The notes under the pieces were generated by a model. That model ran no database searches. It worked only from the letters and a program-made list of their open reading frames with translations, and had not been told where the DNA came from. From Lachnospiraceae bacterium AD3010 (GTDB taxonomy: Bacteria > Bacillota > Clostridia > Lachnospirales > Lachnospiraceae), in contig JHWU01000008.1 of assembly GCA_000622025.1 (NCBI GenBank), positions 175,144 to 239,143 on the forward strand: a DNA stretch of 64,000 nt, read 5' to 3'. Positions 17,420-25,613 of this stretch are shown here, one piece after another. The translations under genes were made by a program, and so were the position numbers. Numbering within the stretch: position 1 is the first letter of the stretch; the number at the start of each line of letters is the position of its first letter.

Positions 17420-17477
17420 ATCCTTCGCTATCGCTCAGGATGACACAAACTGCAGATCCCTCGCTATCGCTCAGGAG
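17420..17477 (-). repeat. Two GA-mismatch hairpin repeats
   Basis: Copy 17420-17441 has ATCCT/AGGAT arms, GA/GA, GC/GC and a GATA loop (minus strand). Copy 17456-17477 has the same core with decayed arms. The G-N-N-A loop differs from the GAA triloop of other copies, while the stem is kept. Confidence 0.8.
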
Positions 17478-17482
17478 TACTA

Positions 17483-18358
17483 TCATTTATGTGTATGTCT
17501 CCCGATATGCTCGTTGCAGTATTCATAATTTCCGTTGCACTTCGAGCAGAAGCGGAACTCAAGCTCCGGGTTTGTAAGCTCTGTCCTGCCGCAGACAGCG
17601 CATTTATGCTTAGCGATCTGATTCTTACTGCCGTTTACGGTGTGGAATCTACTGCGCATATCGTTATTTACGGCTTTTTTAAAGGCATTCCGCCTGTGTA
17701 TCTCATGGGGAGAAAAACGGGCGATATTTTTCGTACTCAGGTAGAAGATCAGGAAATTCAGGAGAGATACAACGATAATACCCTTCCCGTACCAGGGACT
17801 CTGGAGGAACTGCCAGAGTATCAGCACTCCGTCAAGGATGGCAAGATACTTGATCTTCAGGGGTATGAAAAAATACAGCATTATCTGCATATCCGGATAG
17901 CTTGCCGCAAAGGCAAAGAAAAGGGACATATTGACGTAATATGTGGATACCCAGGTGGAAAGACTGTAGCCGTAGCTTTCCGGCGGATAGGAAAAGAACC
18001 TTACCCCGATAAAATAAATTATAAAGGAGCCGATCAGGGTAAATAAAAAGCCCATGAAAAGATATACGTTGTACCTGAAATCACCCCAGGTGACCTCAAG
18101 TGAACGTCCTATCTGGAAATAGAAAAAGAGCATTATCACCGTAAATACGGACAGTGTGGAAGGAGGCATGAGTATCCAGGTGAAGACCCTCCAGACCTGT
18201 CCCTTCATTATGAGACCGGGATTTAAGCCTATCAGATAGGTCAGACCCATAAAGCTCATAAGATAGCCGATGACATAGGTAAAAATCACAAATACGGTAA
18301 GATTCGGAACTGCATACCTTCCGTACTTCTTTTCAAGCTTATATAACCAGTTATTCAC
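17483..18358 (-). CDS. Rhomboid/Derlin-like membrane protein with C-terminal zinc ribbon
   Basis: This 291-residue protein has about six hydrophobic segments over residues 18-210. The motif WRVFTWILMPP followed by FYFQIGRSLEVTWGDFRYNVYLF resembles the Derlin/rhomboid fold (WR-x-FT...EEWG-x-x-R-F). I cannot find the rhomboid GxSG serine or the matching TM6 His; NMSLFFAF replaces that position, so it looks catalytically inactive. The C-terminal 45 residues carry CxxC-x14-CSKC plus a Cys-x-x-His tail, likely one or two zinc sites. It starts with GTG one base after the upstream stop, so it is translationally coupled. Confidence 0.72.
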   Translation of the reverse strand: MNNWLYKLEKKYGRYAVPNLTVFVIFTYVIGYLMSFMGLTYLIGLNPGLIMKGQVWRVFTWILMPPSTLSVFTVIMLFFYFQIGRSLEVTWGDFRYNVYLFMGFLFTLIGSFIIYFIGVRFFSYPPESYGYSLSTWVSTYYVNMSLFFAFAASYPDMQIMLYFFIPLKIKYLAILDGVLILWQFLQSPWYGKGIIVVSLLNFLIFYLSTKNIARFSPHEIHRRNAFKKAVNNDMRSRFHTVNGSKNQIAKHKCAVCGRTELTNPELEFRFCSKCNGNYEYCNEHIGRHTHK

Positions 18359-18359
18359 G

Positions 18360-18656
18360 TTAAAATCCGTTGGAGCCGTAGCGCCCTTTCATGATCTTTA
18401 TCGCCTCATAGGCAATGGCGCTGTACTCGCTCTCCTTCTTAGTTTCAGGATTGCTGAAGAGCTTCTTGCATCTGTCCTCAAAGAATGCTGCTGCAGCTTC
18501 GATATCGTCGTTCTTATACTCTTTTCCGTCGGAGGTACGGAGAACTCCGGTCTTGTGGTCATAAATACCTTCTCCGGGCTTCATTCCGTTAATGTATTCC
18601 TGACCGGTGATCGACTTGAAAAGATCCTTTATAGTGTCTTCTCTGTTTACTGCCAT
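18360..18656 (-). CDS. Small conserved-looking protein of unknown function
   Basis: This 98-residue soluble, acidic protein follows a clear GAGGAG binding site. It is predicted largely helical at both ends with a central YDHKTGVLRTSDGKEY beta segment. No metal-binding or catalytic motif is seen. It is directly upstream of and coupled to the Derlin-like gene, which suggests a joint role, but neither has a known partner. Confidence 0.7.
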   Translation of the reverse strand: MAVNREDTIKDLFKSITGQEYINGMKPGEGIYDHKTGVLRTSDGKEYKNDDIEAAAAFFEDRCKKLFSNPETKKESEYSAIAYEAIKIMKGRYGSNGF

Positions 18657-18710
18657 TTTTTTCTCCTCTTAAAAAACATACTTACACTTGAGTGCATTAT
18701 CTTCACAAAG

Positions 18711-18735
18711 ATTCTTCGGGTTCCACCCTCAGAAT
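18711..18735 (-). repeat. GA-mismatch hairpin repeat with replaced inner helix
   Basis: Minus strand: arms ATTCT/AGAAT and the GA/GA step are kept, but the inner GC/GC pair is replaced by a four-pair helix GGGT/ACCC closed by a GGA triloop. It shows that the fold, not the sequence, is conserved. Confidence 0.8.
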
Positions 18736-18751
18736 GACATTTTCGCTTCTA

Positions 18752-19252
18752 CTATGGCTTGCAGGTTTTGCACGCATCATAGCCTTCCTTTTCAAGCTGC
18801 GCCTTTGACTCCTGCACGCTTTTTACGTTATCTCCTTTGGCATATCTGCAGGTGGACAGATGATACTTCTTAGTGGAGGTATTAATAACATATGTTTCTA
18901 CTGCAGACGGATCGGCTCCGCCCTCAACCGTAGTCTCAACAGCACTCTTCTGTCCGGCACCGGCACCGAAAAATCCGGCGATCTTATCCTTATACTTAAA
19001 AAGACCCATAATAACAGCGCCGGCGATCACGACCGCTGTAAATGCTACCCCTAAGGTCTTTTTTCCAGATGAAATGTTCTTCGTATAGGAAAGCCCCGTT
19101 CCGGGTATTCCTACCGAAACCGATTTCCTTCCGCTTGTTCCGGCATTAAAATGGGCACCCTTTTTGCCGACCGAGAGAGAAAGCCCGGTCTTTGAAATAT
19201 TGAGCTTTACCCCCGGAAAAATGGTTATCTGTTTTCTGAACCTCAGTCCCAT
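18752..19252 (-). CDS. DUF4236-type membrane protein with C-terminal Cys motif
   Basis: This 166-residue protein begins with the DUF4236 signature (MGLRFRKQITIFPGVKLNIS, SVGKKGAHFNAGTSGRK, GIPGTGLSYT). One membrane segment follows (about 66-85). The C-terminal 45 residues read YVINTSTKKYHLSTCRYAKG ... GYDACKTCKP, a compact domain with three Cys and one His resembling the Ada-type zinc fold seen at the end of some secreted nucleases. Function is unknown. The ATG directly abuts the stop of the dehydratase activator gene. Confidence 0.75.
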   Translation of the reverse strand: MGLRFRKQITIFPGVKLNISKTGLSLSVGKKGAHFNAGTSGRKSVSVGIPGTGLSYTKNISSGKKTLGVAFTAVVIAGAVIMGLFKYKDKIAGFFGAGAGQKSAVETTVEGGADPSAVETYVINTSTKKYHLSTCRYAKGDNVKSVQESKAQLEKEGYDACKTCKP

Positions 19253-22200
19253 TTAGATCGCCTCTACATAGTCATCATTAAAAGCGTTTTCATCCGTATC
19301 GCTGTTCTCATCGGCTTTTTCCGATACAGCCCTGTTCTCATTTGCAAGGTTGCTCTTTGCGGTTGACAGCATAAGCTTAATACGGTTAAGCTGGTTTACC
19401 TCCGAAGCACCCGGATCATAGTCAATAGCAACTATGTTCGAAAGAGGATGGGCCTTTCTTATGGCCTTAATGACCCCCTTCCCCACAACATGATTCGGAA
19501 GGCAGGCAAAGGGCTGTGTGCAGACGATATTATTAACACCCTCACCTATAAGCTCCAGCATCTCCCCGGTAAGGAACCACCCTTCTCCGGTCTGGTTTCC
19601 TATGGAAACTATGGTTGCTGCCTTCTTTGCGGTAAGGTCGATCGGCTGCGGCGGCTCAAAATGCTTTGATCTCTTAAATTCGCTGACCGCAGCACTTCTT
19701 AAGAATTCCATACCCATGATCCCGAGACGGGCATTTCTCGCGGTCTTCTTTGAGCAGCCAAGCTTCTCTGCCTTGTATATCTGATTATAAAAGCAATAGA
19801 GAAGAAAGTCCATAAGATCCGGAACCACAGGCTCTGCTCCCTCTTTTTCCAGAAGGTCCGTAAGATGGTTATTGGCAGAGGGATGGAACTTCACAAGGAT
19901 CTCACCCACTACTCCGACCCTTGGCTTCTTCTTCACTTCATTTATGGGAATAGCATCAAATTCCCGGATCATTTTTTTGCAGATGCTGCGGAACTTAAAG
20001 AAAGAAGGCTTCTTCTCCGAAACAAAATCACTGCAGATCTTAAGCCACTTTTTATGGAGCTCATCTGTTGTCCCCTTTACCTCTTCATAGGGGCGCATCC
20101 TTAAAATGCAGCGAAGGAAGATATCCCCGAAGGTGAGACCGTAAAGCCCTTTTAATATAAGGTCCCTTGTGATCTTAAAGCCGGGATTGCCCTCAAGTCC
20201 GGAAATATTAAGTGAGATAACGGGAATATGGCTTAGATCCGCCTTTTCCAGAGCTCTCCTTATGAAACCTATATAATTGGTGGCCCGGCACCCTCCTCCG
20301 GTCTGACTCATGATAACAGCTGTTTTATCAAGGTCATATTTGCCGCTGTTTAAGGCAAGCATTATCTGGCCTATGACCATGAGGGAAGGATAACACGCGT
20401 CATTATTAACATATTTTAATCCGGCATCCACAGCCTCCCGTCCGTCATTGTCGAGAACCACCAGATTATAGCCCGCACTTTGGAAGGCAGGCTCCAGAAT
20501 GTCAAAGTGTATCGGAGACATCTGGGGACAGAGTATGGTATACCCCTCCTTCTGCATTTCCTCCGTATAGACCGTCCGTTTATAGGCAGAAGGCCGTATC
20601 TCCCGCTTTTCGCCCTTCATTTCCCGTACCTTAAGCGCTGCAAGGAGAGAACGTATCCTTATCTTTGCGGCACCAAGGTTATTTACCTCATCTATCTTTA
20701 AGCAGGTATAGATCTTATCGGATCCGTCCAGTATCTCATATACCTGATCCGTGGTAACGGCATCGAGACCGCAGCCAAAGGAATTAAGCTGGATAAGATC
20801 CAGATCATCTCTTTTCTTGCATACCTCTGCGGCGGCGTAGAGCCTTGAGTGGTACATCCACTGATCCATAACACGGAGCTCACCCTCAATATGCCCAAGG
20901 GAAGACACGGAATCCTCGGTGAGAACCGCTACATCATACTGGGTAATAAGCTCGGGTATCCCATGGTTTATCTCGGGATCAATGTGATACGGACGGCCTG
21001 CGAGCACGATACCGTGGAGATTATGCTCCTCCATGTAGCGCAGTGTCTCGACTCCCCGGCGTGCCACATCCCTTCTCTCATTCTCCTGCTCCTTCCAGGC
21101 CTTGAATACGGCCCGGACTATCTCCCCCGGATCAACATCCGGAAAAGCCTCTATGAGCCTGGGGTAGATGGTATCCGGAGAGGTAAAGGAAATAAAGGGA
21201 TTTATAAATTCTATATCTCCCCTTGCTATCTCCTCCACATTGTTCTTTATATTCTCGGGATAACTGGTAACTATGGGGCAGTTATAATGGTTTCCGGCCT
21301 CGGGGAATTCTTCCCTTTCATAGAATAATGAGGGATAAAAAATACGTGTTATGTTATTTATTATAAGCCAGGTGATATGCCCGTGGGCAAGCTTTGCGGG
21401 ATAGCACTCGGACTCCGAGGGTATGGATTCTATCCCCAGGGAATAGATATCGTGGCTTGAAGCCGGGGAAAGAACCACCCTGAACTTCAGCTCAGTTAGG
21501 AAGGTGAACCAGAACGGGTAGTTCTCATACATATTAAGTACTCTAGGAACCCCGATAACACCCCTCTCCGCTTCATCTGCAGGAAGTGGCGTATAATCAA
21601 AGATACGCTTATACTTATATTCAAAGAGATTTGGAATATCCTTATGTGCCTTTGCCTTGCCGATACCCTTTTCACAGCGGTTTCCGGTTATGAAGGTACG
21701 TCCTCCGGTGAAATGATTGACGGTAAGACGGCAGTGGTTGTTGCAGCCCTGACACTTTGCGGTGGAGGTGGTGAATTCCAGCTTTTTTATCTCGTCTATG
21801 GAAAGCATGGTGGAATCTTTGCCCTTTATGTGACGCTCCTTTGCAATAAGTGCTGCGCCGAAGGCTCCCATAATACCGGCAATATCCGGCCTCACGGCCT
21901 CACAGCCCGCAATTCTTTCAAGAGCCCGTAATACCGCGTTATTATAGAAGGTACCTCCCTGAACAACTATCCTTTTTCCAAGCTCCGATGCATCGGACAC
22001 CTTGATCACCTTGAAAAGCGCATTTTTTATGACGGAATAGGCAAGACCCGCGGAAATATCGGAAACCGGAGCTCCCTCCTTCTGGGCCTGCTTAACTCTG
22101 GAATTCATAAAAACCGTGCATCTCGTTCCCAGATCTATCGGCCGCTTGGCAAAGATCGCCTCCCGGGCAAATTTCTCCACATCATAGTCGAGGGAATTTG

Positions 22201-23560
22201 CGAAGTTCTCGATAAAGGAGCCGCAGCCGCTGGAGCAGGCCTCATTTAGGAGCACAGAATCAACAGACCTGTTCTTTATCTTGATACATTTCATATCCTG
22301 TCCGCCGATATCCAGGATGCAGTCAACTTCAGGATCAAAGAAGGATGCTGCATAATAGTGGGCGACAGTTTCAACCTCCCCTTCATCCAGCTTAAATGCA
22401 GATTGCATAAGGGCTTCACCGTATCCGGTGGAACAGGCGCCGGCAATGCGGACATCCTTGGGCTTAAGCTCATATATCTCCTTTATGGAGCGTATTGCTG
22501 TTTTTAAGGGAGAGGCATTATTATTTGAATAGAACGAATAGAGAAGCTTCCCATCCTCACTGATAAGCGCGGTCTTTGTGGTGGTTGATCCCGCATCTAT
22601 CCCGAGATAGGCGTCTCCACGGTATGAAGAAAGATCCCTGGTCTCTACATGGGCTCTCGCATGCCTTTTTTCAAAGTCTTTATACTCCTTTTCATCCTTA
22701 AAGAGAGGCTCCATCCTCGGAACTTCGGTCTCAAGCTTTATCTTCTGATTAAGCCTGTCTATAAGACTGCTTAACAGAACCGTTTCCTCTTCGTGGTTTA
22801 AGGCAGAACCTATTGCTGCGAAAAGATGGCTTAATTCCGGATCGATAATGTGCTCATCATCAAGCTTAAGAGTCCTTATAAAGGCCTTTTTTAACTCCGT
22901 TAAGAAATGCAAGGGGCCGCCAAGAAATGCCACATGACCTCTTATAGGCTTACCACAGGCGAGTCCCGAAATAGTCTGATTAACCACGGCCTGAAAAATG
23001 GAAGCCGCCAGATCCTCACGCTTTGCGCCGTCATTTATCAGGGGCTGTATATCAGTCTTTGCGAATACCCCGCAGCGGGCAGCGATGGTATAGAGGGATT
23101 CATAGCCCTTTGCGAGCTCGTTTAATCCCCCGGCATCGGTCTGTAAAAGAGCAGCCATCTGGTCTATAAAAGCACCCGTACCTCCGGCGCAGGCTCCATT
23201 CATCCGCTCCTCAACATTCCCGTCTTCAAAGTAGATGATCTTCGCGTCTTCGCCACCAAGCTCAACGGCCACGTCGGTCTTCGGTTCGTACTTTTTTAGC
23301 GCTGTAGCTACCGCCACAACCTCCTGGGTAAAGGGCACCTTCAGAACAGAAGAAAGCCCAAGTCCTCCGGATCCAGTGATCACAGGACTGATGTCACAGT
23401 CACCGGTTTCCTTGAATGCGTCTTCCAAAAGACCCTTAAGAGTCTCACGAATATCGGCAAAGTGACGCCTGTAATCCGAATATACCAGCTTCTCATTTTC
23501 GTCAAGGACCGCAACCTTTACGGTGGTGGAGCCTATATCTATACCAACAGAATACTTCAT
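19253..23560 (-). CDS. Giant acyl-CoA dehydratase activator (BadF/HgdC family with DUF2229)
   Basis: This 1,435-residue protein has two ASKHA ATPase modules (GIDIGSTTVK at 5-14 and GIDAGSTTTK at about 320). Each carries the cluster-bridging Cys of HgdC-type activators (NGACAGGTGAF and NEACSSGCGSF). A DUF2229 region with CQGCNNHCRL follows, then an HgdB-like dehydratase component with PQMSPIHFDI and NNDACYPSLM. Activators use ATP to inject an electron into 2-hydroxyacyl-CoA dehydratases. The fused form is common in anaerobic Firmicutes, but its substrate is not established and no separate dehydratase subunits are nearby. Confidence 0.92.
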   Translation of the reverse strand: MKYSVGIDIGSTTVKVAVLDENEKLVYSDYRRHFADIRETLKGLLEDAFKETGDCDISPVITGSGGLGLSSVLKVPFTQEVVAVATALKKYEPKTDVAVELGGEDAKIIYFEDGNVEERMNGACAGGTGAFIDQMAALLQTDAGGLNELAKGYESLYTIAARCGVFAKTDIQPLINDGAKREDLAASIFQAVVNQTISGLACGKPIRGHVAFLGGPLHFLTELKKAFIRTLKLDDEHIIDPELSHLFAAIGSALNHEEETVLLSSLIDRLNQKIKLETEVPRMEPLFKDEKEYKDFEKRHARAHVETRDLSSYRGDAYLGIDAGSTTTKTALISEDGKLLYSFYSNNNASPLKTAIRSIKEIYELKPKDVRIAGACSTGYGEALMQSAFKLDEGEVETVAHYYAASFFDPEVDCILDIGGQDMKCIKIKNRSVDSVLLNEACSSGCGSFIENFANSLDYDVEKFAREAIFAKRPIDLGTRCTVFMNSRVKQAQKEGAPVSDISAGLAYSVIKNALFKVIKVSDASELGKRIVVQGGTFYNNAVLRALERIAGCEAVRPDIAGIMGAFGAALIAKERHIKGKDSTMLSIDEIKKLEFTTSTAKCQGCNNHCRLTVNHFTGGRTFITGNRCEKGIGKAKAHKDIPNLFEYKYKRIFDYTPLPADEAERGVIGVPRVLNMYENYPFWFTFLTELKFRVVLSPASSHDIYSLGIESIPSESECYPAKLAHGHITWLIINNITRIFYPSLFYEREEFPEAGNHYNCPIVTSYPENIKNNVEEIARGDIEFINPFISFTSPDTIYPRLIEAFPDVDPGEIVRAVFKAWKEQENERRDVARRGVETLRYMEEHNLHGIVLAGRPYHIDPEINHGIPELITQYDVAVLTEDSVSSLGHIEGELRVMDQWMYHSRLYAAAEVCKKRDDLDLIQLNSFGCGLDAVTTDQVYEILDGSDKIYTCLKIDEVNNLGAAKIRIRSLLAALKVREMKGEKREIRPSAYKRTVYTEEMQKEGYTILCPQMSPIHFDILEPAFQSAGYNLVVLDNDGREAVDAGLKYVNNDACYPSLMVIGQIMLALNSGKYDLDKTAVIMSQTGGGCRATNYIGFIRRALEKADLSHIPVISLNISGLEGNPGFKITRDLILKGLYGLTFGDIFLRCILRMRPYEEVKGTTDELHKKWLKICSDFVSEKKPSFFKFRSICKKMIREFDAIPINEVKKKPRVGVVGEILVKFHPSANNHLTDLLEKEGAEPVVPDLMDFLLYCFYNQIYKAEKLGCSKKTARNARLGIMGMEFLRSAAVSEFKRSKHFEPPQPIDLTAKKAATIVSIGNQTGEGWFLTGEMLELIGEGVNNIVCTQPFACLPNHVVGKGVIKAIRKAHPLSNIVAIDYDPGASEVNQLNRIKLMLSTAKSNLANENRAVSEKADENSDTDENAFNDDYVEAI

Positions 23561-23595
23561 AAATCCTCTTATCTGTCATCCTGGGTCATTCTGTC

Positions 23596-23740
23596 ATCCT
23601 GAGCGAAGCGAAGGATCTTAAACCTGCCGGAAAAAAGATTCTTCGCTGCGCTCAGAATGACAAAACTTATTCAGAAAGACAAAACTTATTCAGAAAGACA
23701 AAACACATTCAGAATAACATCATACTTTCAGAATGACTGC
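23596..23740. repeat. Two hairpin repeats followed by 19-base tandem repeats
   Basis: Copy 23596-23616 (plus strand) has ATCCT/AGGAT arms and a GAA loop. Copy 23638-23658 (minus strand) has ATTCT/AGAAT arms and a GCA loop. Downstream, TCAGAATGACAAAACTTAT and diverged copies repeat every 19 bases from 23652, about four to five times, built from the tail of the second hairpin. This fills the gap between manA and the activator gene. Confidence 0.8.
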
Positions 23741-23790
23741 AGTTTATACCGTTTGCGAGTAAATTATCATACTATCTTCCGTTTAATAAA

Positions 23791-24735
23791 TCAACAGGCA
23801 GGCGATGAAAGCAGCATCTCTGCAGCTCCGGAGATCAGGATATCACCGGTTCCCGCAGGGATAAAGAAGGAATCTCCCTTTGTGAAGCCCTTCTTTTCGC
23901 CGGAAGCTTCAATAGTACCCTGTCCGTCCGTAATAAGTAAATTCCTGAAGGAATTGTTATCAACCGTTATTTTAAGGGCTCGGTCTCCCTCCCTTACAGA
24001 AAGATGACGTACCTTGAAATAGCTGCAGTCTGCAACAGTGTCTCCCTCTCTGCTTCTGTTTTCCGGAGGTAATAATCTTGTCACATCAAGAGCTTTATCA
24101 ACATGAAGAGTTCTGGGCTTTCCGTCGGCACCGACCCTCCCGAAATCATAGACCCGATAGGTCAGATTGGAATTCTGCTGAACCTCCGCAAGTACCGTTC
24201 CCTTTCCAATGGCGTGGAGGGTTCCCGGTTCAATGAAAAAAGTATCCCCCTTTTTAACCGGGATCTTATTCAAAACCTCAACAAGGGTATTATCCTTTAT
24301 CCTCCTCTTGAATTCCTCCTTCGAGATCTCTTTATTGAAGCCGTAATAAATATACGCATCGGGGTCGGAATCCAGTACATACCAGAACTCCGTCTTCCCT
24401 ATCTGCTTTTCATGCTCTAAAGCATAATCGTCTCCGGGATGAACCTGGATCGAGAGATCCCTTTTCGCGTCAATAAGCTTCACAAGTATGGGAAAGCCCT
24501 CATATCCTGAGGCCGTTTTTCCAAGCAGCTCCCTGCCCTGCGATCTTAAATAGCCATCCAGCGTCTGTCCCTTTTCCTTACCCTCATCTATATACGAAAG
24601 TCCGTCAGGGTGACAGGATAAGACCCAGGCTTCCGCCGCGATCTCCTTATCCGTTTCAACACCGTATTCTGTCTTTAACCTGACTCCGCCCCAGATATAA
24701 TCCTTTACCGCAGGCTTTATCTTATAAATACTCAA
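23791..24735 (-). CDS. manA: Class I mannose-6-phosphate isomerase
   Basis: This is a 314-residue cupin of the short bacterial class I type. Zinc ligands are visible in LSIQVHPGD, GKTEFWYV and PGTLHAIG. The N-terminus KIKPAVKDYIWGG is typical. It interconverts mannose-6-P and fructose-6-P. The start is TTG 24733-24735, nine bases after AAGGAG; a frame extending to 24897 would run through the long palindrome and is rejected. It is divergent from lexA. Confidence 0.94.
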   Translation of the reverse strand: MSIYKIKPAVKDYIWGGVRLKTEYGVETDKEIAAEAWVLSCHPDGLSYIDEGKEKGQTLDGYLRSQGRELLGKTASGYEGFPILVKLIDAKRDLSIQVHPGDDYALEHEKQIGKTEFWYVLDSDPDAYIYYGFNKEISKEEFKRRIKDNTLVEVLNKIPVKKGDTFFIEPGTLHAIGKGTVLAEVQQNSNLTYRVYDFGRVGADGKPRTLHVDKALDVTRLLPPENRSREGDTVADCSYFKVRHLSVREGDRALKITVDNNSFRNLLITDGQGTIEASGEKKGFTKGDSFFIPAGTGDILISGAAEMLLSSPAC

Positions 24736-24792
24736 AACAATAAACTCCTTATATCTCAAGTCATAATAAAGTAATCCCCGTATTTTTTCAAG

Positions 24793-24872
24793 GGGAGTCA
24801 ATGGGGACGGTTCTCTTTGACTTATTTTTGCTCGCAAAAACAAGTCAAAGAGAACCGTCCCCGTTGACTCCC
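24793..24872. repeat. 80-base near-perfect palindrome (long hairpin) between manA and lexA
   Basis: Arms 24793-24823 and 24842-24872 match at 30 of 31 positions. The interior TTTTTGC-TC-GCAAAAA extends the stem, so about 39 pairs close on a two-base loop. The arm contains GGGGACGGTTCTCTTTGACT. It could be a miniature mobile element, a bidirectional terminator or an insulator between the divergent genes; I recognise the arm motif as one seen scattered in clostridial genomes, but that is recollection. Confidence 0.85.
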
Positions 24873-24899
24873 AATACCGAAAAATAACACCCGTCAATC

Positions 24900-24938
24900 G
24901 AATAAGTGTTTGATTTTTTGTTCGATTTATGATAATAT
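24900..24938 (+). promoter_or_regulatory. lexA promoter with a degenerate LexA box
   Basis: TTGATT (24910-24915), a 17-base spacer and TAATAT (24933-24938) fit a sigma-A promoter. GAAT-AAGT-GTTT at 24900-24911 overlaps the -35; it departs symmetrically from GAAC-N4-GTTC at two positions. Weak autoregulation is plausible but unproven. Confidence 0.5.
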
Positions 24939-24978
24939 TTTCTATGAAAAAAGCTTTTCGTATCGATCGGAGAATGAT

Positions 24979-25608
24979 ATGGCAGACAGTAAATTATCGG
25001 ATAAGCAACGTGAAATACTTGAATATATTAAAAAATGCGTACTGGAAAAGGGATTCCCGCCCTCAGTCAGAGAGATCTGCGATGCGGTGCATCTTAAGTC
25101 CACCTCCTCTGTACATTCCCAGCTCGCAACCCTTGAGAAAAAGGGTGTAATAAGGCGGGATCCCACAAAACCCAGAACCATAGAGATACTGGATGATGAC
25201 TTCAATCTGACCCGCACTGAAATGACCAGCATTCCGGTTGTAGGACAGATCGCGGCCGGTACACCGATCCTTGCGGAGCAGAATATCGAATACTACTTCC
25301 CTCTTCCGACAGATATGCTCCCAAAGGGAATGGGGGCTTCCGAGGCCTTTGTTCTTAAAGTAAAAGGGGAAAGTATGATCAATGCCGGCATTATGGACGG
25401 CGATCTTATCTTTGTAAGAGTAACAAATTCCGCGAAAAACGGTGACATGGTTGTGGCTCTTATCGACGACTCCGCCACTGTTAAGACCTTTTATAAGGAA
25501 CAGGGCCACATTAGGCTGCAGCCTGAAAATGACGAAATGGAGCCCATAATCGTTAATGACTGCAGGATCCTCGGAACCGTATTCGGGGTGCTGAGGTTTT
25601 ACGATTAA
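24979..25608 (+). CDS. lexA: SOS repressor LexA
   Basis: This is a 209-residue repressor. The N-terminal winged helix (LSDKQREILEYI ... GFPPSVREICDAV) binds DNA. The self-cleavage site is Ala93-Gly94 (QIAAG) and the catalytic pair is Ser132 (KGESM) and Lys169 (ATVKTF). ATG 24979 follows GGAGA by six bases; the longer frame to 24910 would begin inside the promoter. It should repress the YneA-like gene at 6.4 kb. Its 3' end is five bases from the convergent prs stop. Confidence 0.97.
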   Translation: MADSKLSDKQREILEYIKKCVLEKGFPPSVREICDAVHLKSTSSVHSQLATLEKKGVIRRDPTKPRTIEILDDDFNLTRTEMTSIPVVGQIAAGTPILAEQNIEYYFPLPTDMLPKGMGASEAFVLKVKGESMINAGIMDGDLIFVRVTNSAKNGDMVVALIDDSATVKTFYKEQGHIRLQPENDEMEPIIVNDCRILGTVFGVLRFYD

Positions 25609-25613
25609 AGAGC

